64,000 nt of DNA. Source: CAVRQM01 sp963732775. Lineage in GTDB: Bacteria > Pseudomonadota > Alphaproteobacteria > Acetobacterales > Acetobacteraceae. The stretch spans positions 2,108,001 to 2,172,000 of the forward strand of contig CAVTAR010000001.1 in assembly GCA_963732775.1 (NCBI GenBank), written 5' to 3'. A model generated the notes under the pieces. That model searched no databases and had not been told where the DNA came from. It saw only the letters and a list, made by a program, of their open reading frames with translations. Below, piece by piece: positions 47,513 through 55,551 of this stretch (positions are counted from its first letter, which is position 1; the number at the start of each line of letters is the position of its first letter). The position numbers and the translations under genes were made by a program.

Positions 47513-48513
47513 GCCGGCTCCACCCGCAACGCGTAGCTGCACTCCCAGGGGGCGGCAGGCGAGAACGCCACTTCCGTCGCGAACCCGTCCGAGCGCACCG
47601 GGTTCGGGCCGGCGGAGACGGCGCTGCCGAGGTCCATTGCCGCGCAACACGGCTCGATGCCGACGCAGACGTTGCGCCCGTCCCAGGGCGGCGCGCGGCG
47701 CCCGCGGTTGCTGACCCAGACCTGGCAGTGCGGCAGCCGCCCGGCATCCCAGGTCAGGACCGTCCGGGCTCCCGCCACCTCGTCGACCACCTCGAACCGG
47801 CCCTCACAGCCAGCGAGGAACAGCACGTCCTCGGCAGCGTCGGCGAGCGGCAGCCGGTTGAACGCCCGCGTGCCCCCTGCCGCCGCCGGCACCGCTGCGA
47901 GGTCGGCGAACCGCGCGTCGACCGCGGCCCGCGAGCGGCCGGGCTCGATCGCGGAGGGGTGGGTGTAGCCGCGGCGGAAGCGCCCGGGACGCAGGTGCGC
48001 CGCGCCGGCCCGCGCCGGCAGCGCGAGGCAGGCGTGCAGCGCGACCGGCAGGGCACAGGCGCGGCGCACCTCCACCACGGAGCGGACGGTGAAGCCCTCG
48101 CCGCCCGGCGCCAGCGTGAAGCGCCGCTCCAGCCGCGAGACGGCGTGGCCGAGCGGATAGTCGATGGCCAGGGCGAGCGAGCCGGGGTCTTGCGCGAAGA
48201 CGTGCCACGGATGGTTGGCCGAGTAGCCGTGCGGCCAATCGTCGGGCTCCTCCCCCGCGATCCGCCACGCAGGCGTCAGAGTGGCGGCCTCGCGCGGGTA
48301 GCCGAACGGCACGCACAGCCACTCCCCCCGCAGCGCGCCGAGCAGCGTCGGTTCGGCCGGCGCGGCCGGGGAGTTGGCCCAGTGCGGGCGGAAAAGCGGC
48401 TCGAGCAGCCGGCCATCCGGCAGGCGCAGACGGGCCTCGACCATCCCGCCGAGCGCCGCCACCGTCAGGCGTGCGCCCGCCTGCTCCAGCACGTGGCTCG
48501 CGCCTGCGCTCAC
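47509..48513 (-). CDS. Aldose-1-epimerase-like protein
   Basis: 334 residues. A galactose-mutarotase-type beta-sandwich is suggested by GGMVEARLRLPDGR, WCVPFG-like and DWPHGYSANHPWHVF segments, and the C-terminal CVGIEPCCAAMDLGSA. It might interconvert sugar anomers for the neighbouring dehydrogenase. The family call is by fold-level resemblance; an uncharacterised DUF4432-like relative is the alternative. Starts at GTG 48513, one base after the SDR stop codon. Confidence 0.65.
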   Translation of the reverse strand: MSAGASHVLEQAGARLTVAALGGMVEARLRLPDGRLLEPLFRPHWANSPAAPAEPTLLGALRGEWLCVPFGYPREAATLTPAWRIAGEEPDDWPHGYSANHPWHVFAQDPGSLALAIDYPLGHAVSRLERRFTLAPGGEGFTVRSVVEVRRACALPVALHACLALPARAGAAHLRPGRFRRGYTHPSAIEPGRSRAAVDARFADLAAVPAAAGGTRAFNRLPLADAAEDVLFLAGCEGRFEVVDEVAGARTVLTWDAGRLPHCQVWVSNRGRRAPPWDGRNVCVGIEPCCAAMDLGSAVSAGPNPVRSDGFATEVAFSPAAPWECSYALRVEPA

Positions 48514-48514
48514 C

Positions 48515-49288
48515 TCAGCGCACGCCGATTCCGGCCGTCAGGCCGCCATCGACCCGGAAATCGGCCCCGGTGCAGAACCGGCCGCGCGGGCCGGCGAGAA
48601 AGGCGATCATCTCGGCGACCTCCTCGGGCTCGGCGATCCGTCCCAGCGGGTGCGCCGCGCCGAAACGGCGGAACACCGCCTCCACGTCGGCGTCGGGACC
48701 GTCGAAGCGACGGGCGGCGAGTTCCAGCATCGGCGTGCGCACCGAGCCGGGACTGACCGAGTTGACCCGGATGTTGTCGGCGGCGTGGTCGAGCGCCATC
48801 GCGCGGGTCAGCGCATGGATCGCGCCCTTGGTCGCGACATAGGCGGCGACGCCCTGCTGGCAGGCATGGCCCTGCACCGAGGCGAGGTTGACGATCGCGC
48901 CGCCGCCGCGCCGCCGCAGCTCCGGGATGCCGAAATGCCCGGCCAGGTAGACCGCCCCCACGTTCACCGCGAGCGTGCGCGCCCAGGTCTGCGGGTCGGT
49001 GTCGACCACGCTGCCATAGGGATGCACGGCGGCGGCGTTGACGATGACGTCGAGCCCGCCGAACGCGGCCACCGCGGCGGCGACCGCGCCCTCGACGCAC
49101 GCCGCATCGGCCATGTCGGCCTCGCGCACCAGCACGCCCGGTGCCGCCGCCCGCAGCGCGGCGTTGGCCGCCGGGTCGATGCCGCACGCCAGCACCCGCG
49201 CGCCCTCGCGCGCCAGGTGCAGCGCGGTGGCCCGCGCGATGCCCGAACTGCCGCTGATCAGCACGGCCTTGCCCGCGAACTCCGCCAT
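48515..49288 (-). CDS. Short-chain dehydrogenase (sugar type)
   Basis: 257 residues, classical SDR. Coenzyme loop GSSGIARATA, NAAAV in place of the usual NNAG, catalytic Ser in NLASVQGHA, and YVATK for Tyr-x-x-x-Lys. Probably oxidises an imported sugar to a lactone or keto sugar using NAD(P). ATGA overlap with the upstream permease gene and close spacing to the epimerase-like gene show it belongs to the operon. The coenzyme loop has Ile-Ala where most members have Ile-Gly, a mild oddity. Confidence 0.88.
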   Translation of the reverse strand: MAEFAGKAVLISGSSGIARATALHLAREGARVLACGIDPAANAALRAAAPGVLVREADMADAACVEGAVAAAVAAFGGLDVIVNAAAVHPYGSVVDTDPQTWARTLAVNVGAVYLAGHFGIPELRRRGGGAIVNLASVQGHACQQGVAAYVATKGAIHALTRAMALDHAADNIRVNSVSPGSVRTPMLELAARRFDGPDADVEAVFRRFGAAHPLGRIAEPEEVAEMIAFLAGPRGRFCTGADFRVDGGLTAGIGVR

Positions 49289-50331
49289 CAGCGCGGCATC
49301 CCCTCGCTCTCCTCCAGCACCTGGTTCAGCAGCACGGCGCCCAGGATGATCGCGCCGCGCGCCACGTACTGCCAGTATTCGGCGACGTTCAGCAGCGTCA
49401 TCCCGTTGGTGATGCAGCCGAGGAACAGCACCCCCAGCAGCGTGCCCCAGACGCGGCCCTTGCCGCCGAACAGGCTGGTGCCGCCGATGATGACGGCGGC
49501 GATCACGTCGAGCTCCATGCCGGTCGCGGTCGTGCCGGTACCGGAACCGATCTGCGAGGTGATCAGCGTGCCCGTCACCGCCGTCAGCACCCCGGTGATG
49601 ACCAGCGTCGCGGTCTTGACGCCGAAGATGTCGATGCCGGACAGCCGCGCCGCCTCGGCGTTGCCGCCCACCGCATAGACGGCGCGGCCGAAGCTGGTGA
49701 ACTGCATCAGCCCCTGCATGACGACGAACACGGCCAGGAAGACGTAGACCGGGAACGGCGCACCGAACAGGCTGCCGGCGCCGAGGAAGCCGAACCAGTC
49801 CGGCAGGTCGGTCAGCGGGAAGCCGCCGGTGATCAGGTTGGCGAAGCCGCGCAGCGCCGTGAACAGCGCGAGCGTGGTGATGAAGGTCGGCACCCGGAAC
49901 CATTGCCGCATCCGCCCGGTGAACCAGCCGCTGGCGGCACCGGCCAGCATCGCCGCCGCGACGCCGAGCACTACCGCCGCCGGCGCGCCGATGCGCGGCG
50001 TCAGCGTGCCCGAGAACCAGGCGACGATGCAGCCGGCCAGCGCCACCCCGGCGCCCACCGACAGGTCGATCTCGCCGGCGATGATGACCGCGGTCATGCC
50101 GAACGCGATCACCCCCAGCATCGAGACGGTGCGCAGCACGTTCAGCAGGTTGCCGAGCGTGGCGAAGCCGGGCGCGGTGGCCACCAGCACCGCGACCAGC
50201 ACCAGCAGGATCGCCTCCATGGTGTAGACCTTGAGCGCGGTGGCGCCGATCCGCCGCCGTGCTTGCGGCGGTGCCGGCGCGGACGCCTGCGCGGGTATCT
50301 GCCCTGCCGCCGCCATGTCGTCCGCGCTCAC
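49288..50331 (-). CDS. Ribose-type sugar ABC transporter permease
   Basis: 347 residues with about ten membrane spans. The RbsC hallmark AGEIDLSVGAGVALAG, RVPTFITTLALFTALRG and the GGTSLFGGKG loop near the C-terminus are clear. The GTG at 50331 overlaps the ATPase stop by four bases. With the two-domain ATPase and the small binding protein it forms a complete RbsABC-type importer for a monosaccharide or sugar acid. Confidence 0.92.
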   Translation of the reverse strand: MSADDMAAAGQIPAQASAPAPPQARRRIGATALKVYTMEAILLVLVAVLVATAPGFATLGNLLNVLRTVSMLGVIAFGMTAVIIAGEIDLSVGAGVALAGCIVAWFSGTLTPRIGAPAAVVLGVAAAMLAGAASGWFTGRMRQWFRVPTFITTLALFTALRGFANLITGGFPLTDLPDWFGFLGAGSLFGAPFPVYVFLAVFVVMQGLMQFTSFGRAVYAVGGNAEAARLSGIDIFGVKTATLVITGVLTAVTGTLITSQIGSGTGTTATGMELDVIAAVIIGGTSLFGGKGRVWGTLLGVLFLGCITNGMTLLNVAEYWQYVARGAIILGAVLLNQVLEESEGMPR

Positions 50332-51830
50332 GTCGCCCCCATGCACAGCCGGTACAGCTCGGCGAGCGTGATGCGGTCCGGCATCACCTCGGCCACCACG
50401 CGCCCGGCGCGCAGCACCAGGATGCGGTCGGCGACGTCGAGCAGCTCCTCCGGCTCGCTCGAGACGAAGATCGCCGACAGGCCGCGCGCCGTCTCGCGCC
50501 ACAGCGTCTCGAACACCTGCTGCTTGGCCTGCACGTCGATGCCGCGGCTGGGCTCGTCGAAGAACATCACCCTGGGCTCGGTGTTCAGCCACTTGCCGAT
50601 GACGATCTTCTGCTGGTTGCCGCCCGACAGCGACGCCACCGGCAGCATCGCGTCGGCCACCTTGATCGCGAGCCCCCGCACCTGCCGGGCGACGAACGGC
50701 TGCTCGCGGCGGCGCGTGGTGAAGCCGCGCGGCGCGATCCGCCCGAGGCTCGCGAGGCAGAGGTTCTCGTGCGCCGACAACGTCTGGACCAGCCCGACCT
50801 CCTTGCGGTTCTCCGGCGTGTAGCCCAGCCCCAGCCGCCGCATCGCGCGCGGCGTCGCGTGGCCGACCTCGCGGCCGGCCAGCCTCACCTGTCCCCGCTC
50901 GAAGCGGTCCGCGCCGAAGATCGCCCGCAGGATCTCGGTGCGCCCGGCGCCCAGCAGCCCGGCCAGCCCCAAAATCTCGCCGCGATGCAGCTCGAACGAC
51001 ACGTCACGGAACGCCTCGCCCCGGCTCAGGCCGCGCACCGCCAGCACCGGCTCGTCGCGCGCCACCACGCGGCGCGGCGGGCGCACCGCGCGGGCCACGT
51101 CGCCGAACATCATCTCCACGATGCCCTCGGGGGTCGCCGCGTCCATGCCGATGCTGCGCACCGCCCGGCCGTCGCGCAGCACGGTGCAGGTGTCGGCGAT
51201 CTCGAACAGCTCGTTCATGCGGTGGGTGATGTAGACCATCGTGACGCCCCGCTCGCGCAGCCGGCGCAGCAGGCCGAACAGCAGCGCCACCTCGCGCGCG
51301 GCCAGGGCGGAGGTCGGCTCGTCCAGCAGCAGGATCGCCGGGTCGTACGACATCGCCTTGACGATCTCGACCACCTGCTGGCGGCCCACGCTCAGCGTGC
51401 CGAGCCGGGCCCGCGGGTCGATGTCCAGGCCCATGTCGTGCAGCAGCCGGCCGGCCCCGGCGTGGACCCGGCCCCAGTCGACGACGCGGCGGCCGAGCAC
51501 GCGGCGCTGCGGCAGGCGGCCGAGATAGATGTTCTCGCCGACCGACAGCGACGCCACCTGCGACAGCTCCTGGTGCACGGTGACGATGCCGGCGCGGAAC
51601 GCGTCCGCCGGGGTCGCGAAGCGCACCACCTGGCCGCCTACCGCCATCTCGCCGGCGCTCGGGACGACGGCGCCGGCGAGCAGCTTCACCAGCGTCGACT
51701 TGCCCGAGCCGTTCTTGCCCATCAGGGCGTGGATGCGCCCGGGCTCGAAGCGGTGGGTAAACGGCGCCAGCGCCAGCGTGGCGCCGTAGCGCCGGGCGAT
51801 GCCCCGCAGTTCGATCGTCCCGCGCGTCAT
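50328..51830 (-). CDS. Ribose-type sugar ABC transporter ATPase, two ABC domains
   Basis: 500 residues with two fused ABC domains like RbsA. Domain 1: Walker A GKNGSGKST, Walker B LLLDEPTSAL, signature LSVGRQQ. Domain 2: degenerate GLLGAGRTE, signature LSGGNQQK, Walker B MFFDEPSRGID. Domain 2 ends with the usual FVSSEPEELL switch. It energises sugar uptake through the neighbouring permease. Starts 46 bases after the binding-protein gene. Confidence 0.94.
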   Translation of the reverse strand: MTRGTIELRGIARRYGATLALAPFTHRFEPGRIHALMGKNGSGKSTLVKLLAGAVVPSAGEMAVGGQVVRFATPADAFRAGIVTVHQELSQVASLSVGENIYLGRLPQRRVLGRRVVDWGRVHAGAGRLLHDMGLDIDPRARLGTLSVGRQQVVEIVKAMSYDPAILLLDEPTSALAAREVALLFGLLRRLRERGVTMVYITHRMNELFEIADTCTVLRDGRAVRSIGMDAATPEGIVEMMFGDVARAVRPPRRVVARDEPVLAVRGLSRGEAFRDVSFELHRGEILGLAGLLGAGRTEILRAIFGADRFERGQVRLAGREVGHATPRAMRRLGLGYTPENRKEVGLVQTLSAHENLCLASLGRIAPRGFTTRRREQPFVARQVRGLAIKVADAMLPVASLSGGNQQKIVIGKWLNTEPRVMFFDEPSRGIDVQAKQQVFETLWRETARGLSAIFVSSEPEELLDVADRILVLRAGRVVAEVMPDRITLAELYRLCMGAT

Positions 51831-51876
51831 GGCGGCGCGATGCGGCCGGACCGCCCCGCCACGGCCGAGCCGTGCG

Positions 51877-52821
51877 CTACTGCAGCTTCTTCAGGCCGTC
51901 GAGGAAGCTCCGCACGCCGGCCCCGTCGTCGCGCGACAGCGGCAGGGCCGGCACCAGCACGGTCTTTTCCACTGGCTTGCCGTCGATGGCGGCCAGCGCC
52001 GTGCGGACCGCGTCGCCGCCCACCACGAAGGGCTGCTGCGCCGTGGTCGCCATCAGCACGCCGTCGGGGTCGAGCAGGAAGCTGGCGAGCTGTTCGGACC
52101 CGTCGGTGCCGAACACGAACACCTTGCCCTGCTTGCCGGCGCGGCGCACGGCCTGCACGGCACCCACCGTCCCGCCCTCGTTGGCGGCGTAGATCACGTT
52201 CACCTCGGGGTGCGCGGTCAGCACGTCGCTCGCCACCGCCACCGCCTTCTCGGCCAGCCAGGCGTCCTGGCGGGCGACGATGGTAAGGTCGTTGCCGGCC
52301 TTGGCGGCGTCGAGGAAGCCGTTGGTGCGGGCATCGCTCTGCTCGGGGAGCTGCGAGCGGAACGCCAGGATGGCCACGTTCGCCTTGCCGCCCAGCTTGG
52401 CCTTGACGAAGTCGGCCGCGACCGCGCCGGTGCCCTTGCCGATGTCGCCGTCGGAGGTGCCGATGAAGGCGACCGGGAACTCGGCATCGAGATGGGTGCC
52501 GTACAACACGATCTTGACGCCCTGGTCGCTGGCGCGCTGCAACGCGCGCACCGAGGCCTTGCCGCTGATCGGGGCGATCACGATGGCCTTCGCCCCGCGC
52601 GTCACGAAGGTGTCGACGAGGCTCGCCTCCTTCTCCGCCTTGTTCTCGGAGTTGCCGTCGAGCAGCGTCGCCGCCCCCTTGGCCGCGTCCTGCATGCCGA
52701 GCTGGATGCCGCGGAAATACTGGTCCTGCTGGAAGACGATGCCGCCGATGACCGGCTGGTCCGCGCTCGCCGAGCCCGCCCAGATGGCGGCGAGCGCCGC
52801 GGCGATGGTCCATTTCCTCAT
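51877..52821 (-). CDS. Ribose-type sugar ABC transporter substrate-binding protein
   Basis: 314 residues with a signal peptide (MRKWTIAAALAAIWAGSASA). The periplasmic type 1 fold is shown by FRGIQLGMQDAAKG, the AKAIVIAPISGKA region and VIYAANEGGTVGAVQAVRRAG. It captures the sugar in the periplasm. The start overlaps the GntR gene stop by four bases, so the regulator and transporter are co-translated. Confidence 0.92.
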   Translation of the reverse strand: MRKWTIAAALAAIWAGSASADQPVIGGIVFQQDQYFRGIQLGMQDAAKGAATLLDGNSENKAEKEASLVDTFVTRGAKAIVIAPISGKASVRALQRASDQGVKIVLYGTHLDAEFPVAFIGTSDGDIGKGTGAVAADFVKAKLGGKANVAILAFRSQLPEQSDARTNGFLDAAKAGNDLTIVARQDAWLAEKAVAVASDVLTAHPEVNVIYAANEGGTVGAVQAVRRAGKQGKVFVFGTDGSEQLASFLLDPDGVLMATTAQQPFVVGGDAVRTALAAIDGKPVEKTVLVPALPLSRDDGAGVRSFLDGLKKLQ

Positions 52822-53567
52822 GGCTGTTCCCTCTGTTCGCGTGGTTGTTGGTCGGCGTCGTCGCGGATCTCGGCGCCGTCCAGGAAGCGGGCGCCGAACT
52901 CCAGGTGGCGGCTCATGCGATACGCGAAGGCGACCCGGTCGCGCCGCCGCAGCGCCGCCATGATGCCGGCATGGTCGTCGAAGGTGTCGCTCAGCGCCGG
53001 GCGCCGGTGCTTGCCCAGCAGCATCAGGCGCAGGATCACCGGCTTGAGGAAGCGGAAGATGTCGGTCAGCGTGCGGTTGCGCACCAGGCCCACCAGGTGG
53101 GCGTGGAACTGGTAGTCGTGCTCGGCGGCATCGACGCTCGCCGTCGCGTCGCGCATCGCCGCGTTGATCGCGTCGAGCCGCTCGAGGTCGGGCTCGCGCA
53201 CGTCCATGATCACCTGCTCGCCGATGCCGACCTCGACCAGCCGGCGGAACGCCTGCACGTCGGTGAAGGTCTCGAGCGAGACCTCCATGTTGAAGGCGAA
53301 CAGGTCGAACCCCGCCTCCAGCGCGCGGTCGATGATCACCGCGCCCACCTTGGGGCGGACCTCGATCAGGCCGTAGGCCCGCAGCGTCCGCAGCGCCTCG
53401 CGCACCGTGTTGCGGCTGGTGGCGAACCGCTCCACCAGCTCGCGCTCGGTCGGCAGGTGGTCGCCGACCCGCAGCTTGCGCTCGTGCATCAGCGCGCGGA
53501 TGTCGCGCACCAGCGCATCGACGGTGGAGCCCGCGCGACGCCCCGGCTCCGGCTCGGCCGCGCGCAC
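52818..53567 (-). CDS. GntR-family regulator, FCD (FadR-type) subgroup
   Basis: 249 residues. N-terminal winged helix with LRVGDHLPTERELVERFATSRNTVREALRTLRAYGLIEVRPKVG; C-terminal FCD domain with Asp/His metal-site residues (FHAHLVGLVRN and DDHAGIMAALR). FCD regulators usually respond to sugar acids and bind TGGTnnnACCA-type palindromes; one such site lies upstream of this operon at 55369-55385. GTG start directly after the rraA-like TAG stop. Confidence 0.9.
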   Translation of the reverse strand: MRAAEPEPGRRAGSTVDALVRDIRALMHERKLRVGDHLPTERELVERFATSRNTVREALRTLRAYGLIEVRPKVGAVIIDRALEAGFDLFAFNMEVSLETFTDVQAFRRLVEVGIGEQVIMDVREPDLERLDAINAAMRDATASVDAAEHDYQFHAHLVGLVRNRTLTDIFRFLKPVILRLMLLGKHRRPALSDTFDDHAGIMAALRRRDRVAFAYRMSRHLEFGARFLDGAEIRDDADQQPREQREQP

Positions 53568-54257
53568 CTACATCACCCCGAAGCTGGCGAACGCCTCGAC
53601 CGTGGTCATGCCGCCCTGCAGCGCGCGCAGCACCGCGCCCTCGGTGCGCACCTTCTCGAAGGCGCCGGCGAACGCCTCGTCCACCGCCTCGGCCGGCACG
53701 ATCAGCGTGCCGTCACGGTCGCCGAACACCACGTCGCCGGGGGCGACGCGCACGCCGTCGAGCTCGATCGGCACGCGCCAGTCCAGCACCTTGCCGCGCG
53801 GGCCCTGGTCCTGCGCATAGCCGCCGAACGAGGCGACCGGGAAGCCCAGCCGCAGGATCTCATTGCTGTCCCGGTGATAGCCGCGCAGCACCGCGCCCGC
53901 CGCGCCGCAGGCCATGGCGCGCACCGACATCAGGCCGCCCCACAGCGCATAGCGCGGCGAGCCGCCGGCGGCGACATAGACCTCGCCGGGCCGCAGGTCG
54001 TCCAGCGCCTCGAACATCAGCCCGAACGGCCGCGCCCCGAGCGGCCCGCGGCCGTGCACGCGCTCGCCGGGGTAGTCGGCCTCCAGCACCGGCATCGCGC
54101 GGCCCAGGATCACCATGCCCGGCTCGATCGGCCGGATCTCGGGCGCCAGGAACTGCCGCTGCAGGCCGAGGCGGTCGAGCGCGTCACCCACCGCGGCCAC
54201 GAACAGCTCGCGCCGCGCCGCGGCGAACAGCGCCGCATCATCCGTCCACCCCGTCAT
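53568..54257 (-). CDS. RraA/HMG-aldolase-fold protein
   Basis: 229 residues. The family motifs GGLMSVRAMACGAAGAVLRGYHRDS and GDVVFGDRDGTLIVP (metal Asp) are seen. Members are either RNase E inhibitors or class II pyruvate aldolases and related decarboxylases; in a sugar-acid operon with a UxuA-type dehydratase, an aldolase role on a 2-keto acid is more likely. The start at 54257 is the second of two ATGs created by a 17-bp duplication; the first runs to a stop after six codons. Confidence 0.87.
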   Translation of the reverse strand: MTGWTDDAALFAAARRELFVAAVGDALDRLGLQRQFLAPEIRPIEPGMVILGRAMPVLEADYPGERVHGRGPLGARPFGLMFEALDDLRPGEVYVAAGGSPRYALWGGLMSVRAMACGAAGAVLRGYHRDSNEILRLGFPVASFGGYAQDQGPRGKVLDWRVPIELDGVRVAPGDVVFGDRDGTLIVPAEAVDEAFAGAFEKVRTEGAVLRALQGGMTTVEAFASFGVM

Positions 54258-54279
54258 GCGGCCCACCCCGTCATGCGGC
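54246..54279. repeat. 17-bp tandem duplication at the uxuA-like/rraA-like junction
   Basis: CCACCCCGTCATGCGGC occurs twice in a row (54246-54262, 54263-54279). Each copy holds an ATG on the minus strand. Before duplication the rraA-like ATG would have overlapped the upstream TGA as ATGA; now 13 bases separate the stop and the working start. Confidence 0.9.
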
Positions 54280-55344
54280 CGCCGCCGGCGCACGCAGCAG
54301 CGCGCCGATGTGGCCCATCGCGAAGGCCATGCCGGCGTGCCATGGCGCCGCACACGTCATCTGCGGCGCGTGGTCGGGGATCACCACGCCATCGAACCCG
54401 CAGCGGCGCAGGATAGCGACCACGCGGGCAATGTCCACGTCGCCCTCGTCGATGAAGGTCTCGTGGTAGTGCGGCACCCTGCCGCGCACGTTGCGCAGGT
54501 GCAGGTAGGCGATGCGGCCCTGTGCGGCATGGTGCTGCAACGTCTCGTACACGTCGCCCTCGCTCATCTCGGCGATGGTGCCCAGGCAGAACTCCAGCGC
54601 GTTGGCGCGGCTCGGCTGCAGATCCAGCACGCGCTGGTACAGATGCGGCTGGTAGACCAGGCGCGGCTGCCCGCGCACGGTCTCCAGCGGCGGGTCGTCG
54701 GGATGCGCCGCCAGGACGACGCCGGCCTGCTCGGCCACCGGCACGATCTCGGCCAGGAACCGGGCGAAGCGGTCCCACAGCGCCTCCCGCGACACCACGG
54801 GACGGATGCCGGTGGCCGCCGGATCGACCACCATGTTCCAGGCCATGCTCGCCGGCAGCGGGCTCTCGGTCACTTCGTTGCGCCCGTCCAGGCCCACTGA
54901 GCCGGCGCCGCCCCGGGCCGCGCGGCCCGTCACCCGGCCGGCCACCCCGGCCAGGCTGAAATTGTAGCCGAACACGCCGATGCCGGCCGCGCCCGCATTG
55001 CGGATCTGCTCGGCAACCAGCCGCATCTGCGCATCGCGCTTCGGCCCGTCGAACAGCACGTCGTACCAGATGCCCGGATCGAAGTTTTCCAGCGCGAAGA
55101 AGGTCAGGCCGTGCCGCGCCATCGCCTCGCGCAACTCGACCAGTTCGGCGACGCCCACGAGCCGGCCCTCGGCCACCCCCCATCCCAGCTCGCTGCCGAC
55201 CGGCTGGTCGGCCCGGCTGCCGGCGTCGCTGCCGCGGAAGTAGTCGGTCAGGTGAGCGACGATGTGGGTCGCCCCGCATTGCCGGGCGAAGGCGAAATGC
55301 GCGTCGTCCAGCATGTGCCGATACAAGCCGAAGCCGAGCTTCAT
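54271..55344 (-). CDS. Mannonate-dehydratase (UxuA)-like TIM-barrel protein
   Basis: 357 residues, slightly shorter than typical UxuA. The metal and substrate residues line up: HPDDPP, FCLGT (Cys), LHLRNV (His) and VIPDHAP (Asp). UxuA dehydrates D-mannonate to 2-keto-3-deoxygluconate; here the N-terminal FGLYRHMLDDAHFAFARQCG start differs from housekeeping UxuA, so another aldonate is possible. First gene of the operon; start at 55344 with AGGGAAA upstream. Palindromes at 55369-55385 and around 55447 lie in its leader. Confidence 0.85.
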   Translation of the reverse strand: MKLGFGLYRHMLDDAHFAFARQCGATHIVAHLTDYFRGSDAGSRADQPVGSELGWGVAEGRLVGVAELVELREAMARHGLTFFALENFDPGIWYDVLFDGPKRDAQMRLVAEQIRNAGAAGIGVFGYNFSLAGVAGRVTGRAARGGAGSVGLDGRNEVTESPLPASMAWNMVVDPAATGIRPVVSREALWDRFARFLAEIVPVAEQAGVVLAAHPDDPPLETVRGQPRLVYQPHLYQRVLDLQPSRANALEFCLGTIAEMSEGDVYETLQHHAAQGRIAYLHLRNVRGRVPHYHETFIDEGDVDIARVVAILRRCGFDGVVIPDHAPQMTCAAPWHAGMAFAMGHIGALLRAPAAAA

Positions 55345-55368
55345 CACGCCGTTTCCCTGGCCGGCCCA

Positions 55369-55385
55369 GTCTGGTTGGACCAGAC
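55369..55385. promoter_or_regulatory. Candidate GntR (FCD) operator upstream of the uxuA-like gene
   Basis: GTCTGGT TGG ACCAGAC, a perfect 7-bp inverted repeat with a 3-base centre containing TGGTnnnACCA, 25 bases upstream of the start codon. It fits binding sites of FCD-type GntR proteins, one of which is encoded in the operon. Confidence 0.6.
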
Positions 55386-55446
55386 CTCGCCCAGGCACCC
55401 TGTCAGACCAGTGGTGCCAGGGTCAAGCCGGAATCCCCGGGGTGGC

Positions 55447-55456
55447 CTGGTCCAAC
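55447..55456. promoter_or_regulatory. Second copy of the operator half-site, inverted
   Basis: CTGGTCCAAC is the exact reverse complement of GTTGGACCAG at 55374-55383, 64 bases away. Between the two lies another symmetric stretch (GGCACC at 55394-55399 and GGTGCC at 55412-55417 around ACCAGTGGT). Spaced operators like these suggest cooperative or looping repression. Confidence 0.45.
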
Positions 55457-55502
55457 AAGAAGCGTGTTACATTCGAGGCCGCGCGCCGGCTTCGCAAGCA
55501 GT

Positions 55503-55536
55503 GCCCGGACGCGGCTTCGTTCAGCCGCGTCCGGGC
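55503..55536 (-). terminator. Strong hairpin downstream of katG
   Basis: GCCCGGACGCGGCT / AGCCGCGTCCGGGC, a perfect 14-bp stem with a 6-base loop, 15 bases after the katG stop. No T-run. It is the likely katG terminator and separates katG from the uxuA-like operon promoter. Confidence 0.65.
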
Positions 55537-55551
55537 GCCGTGCCGCGGTCG

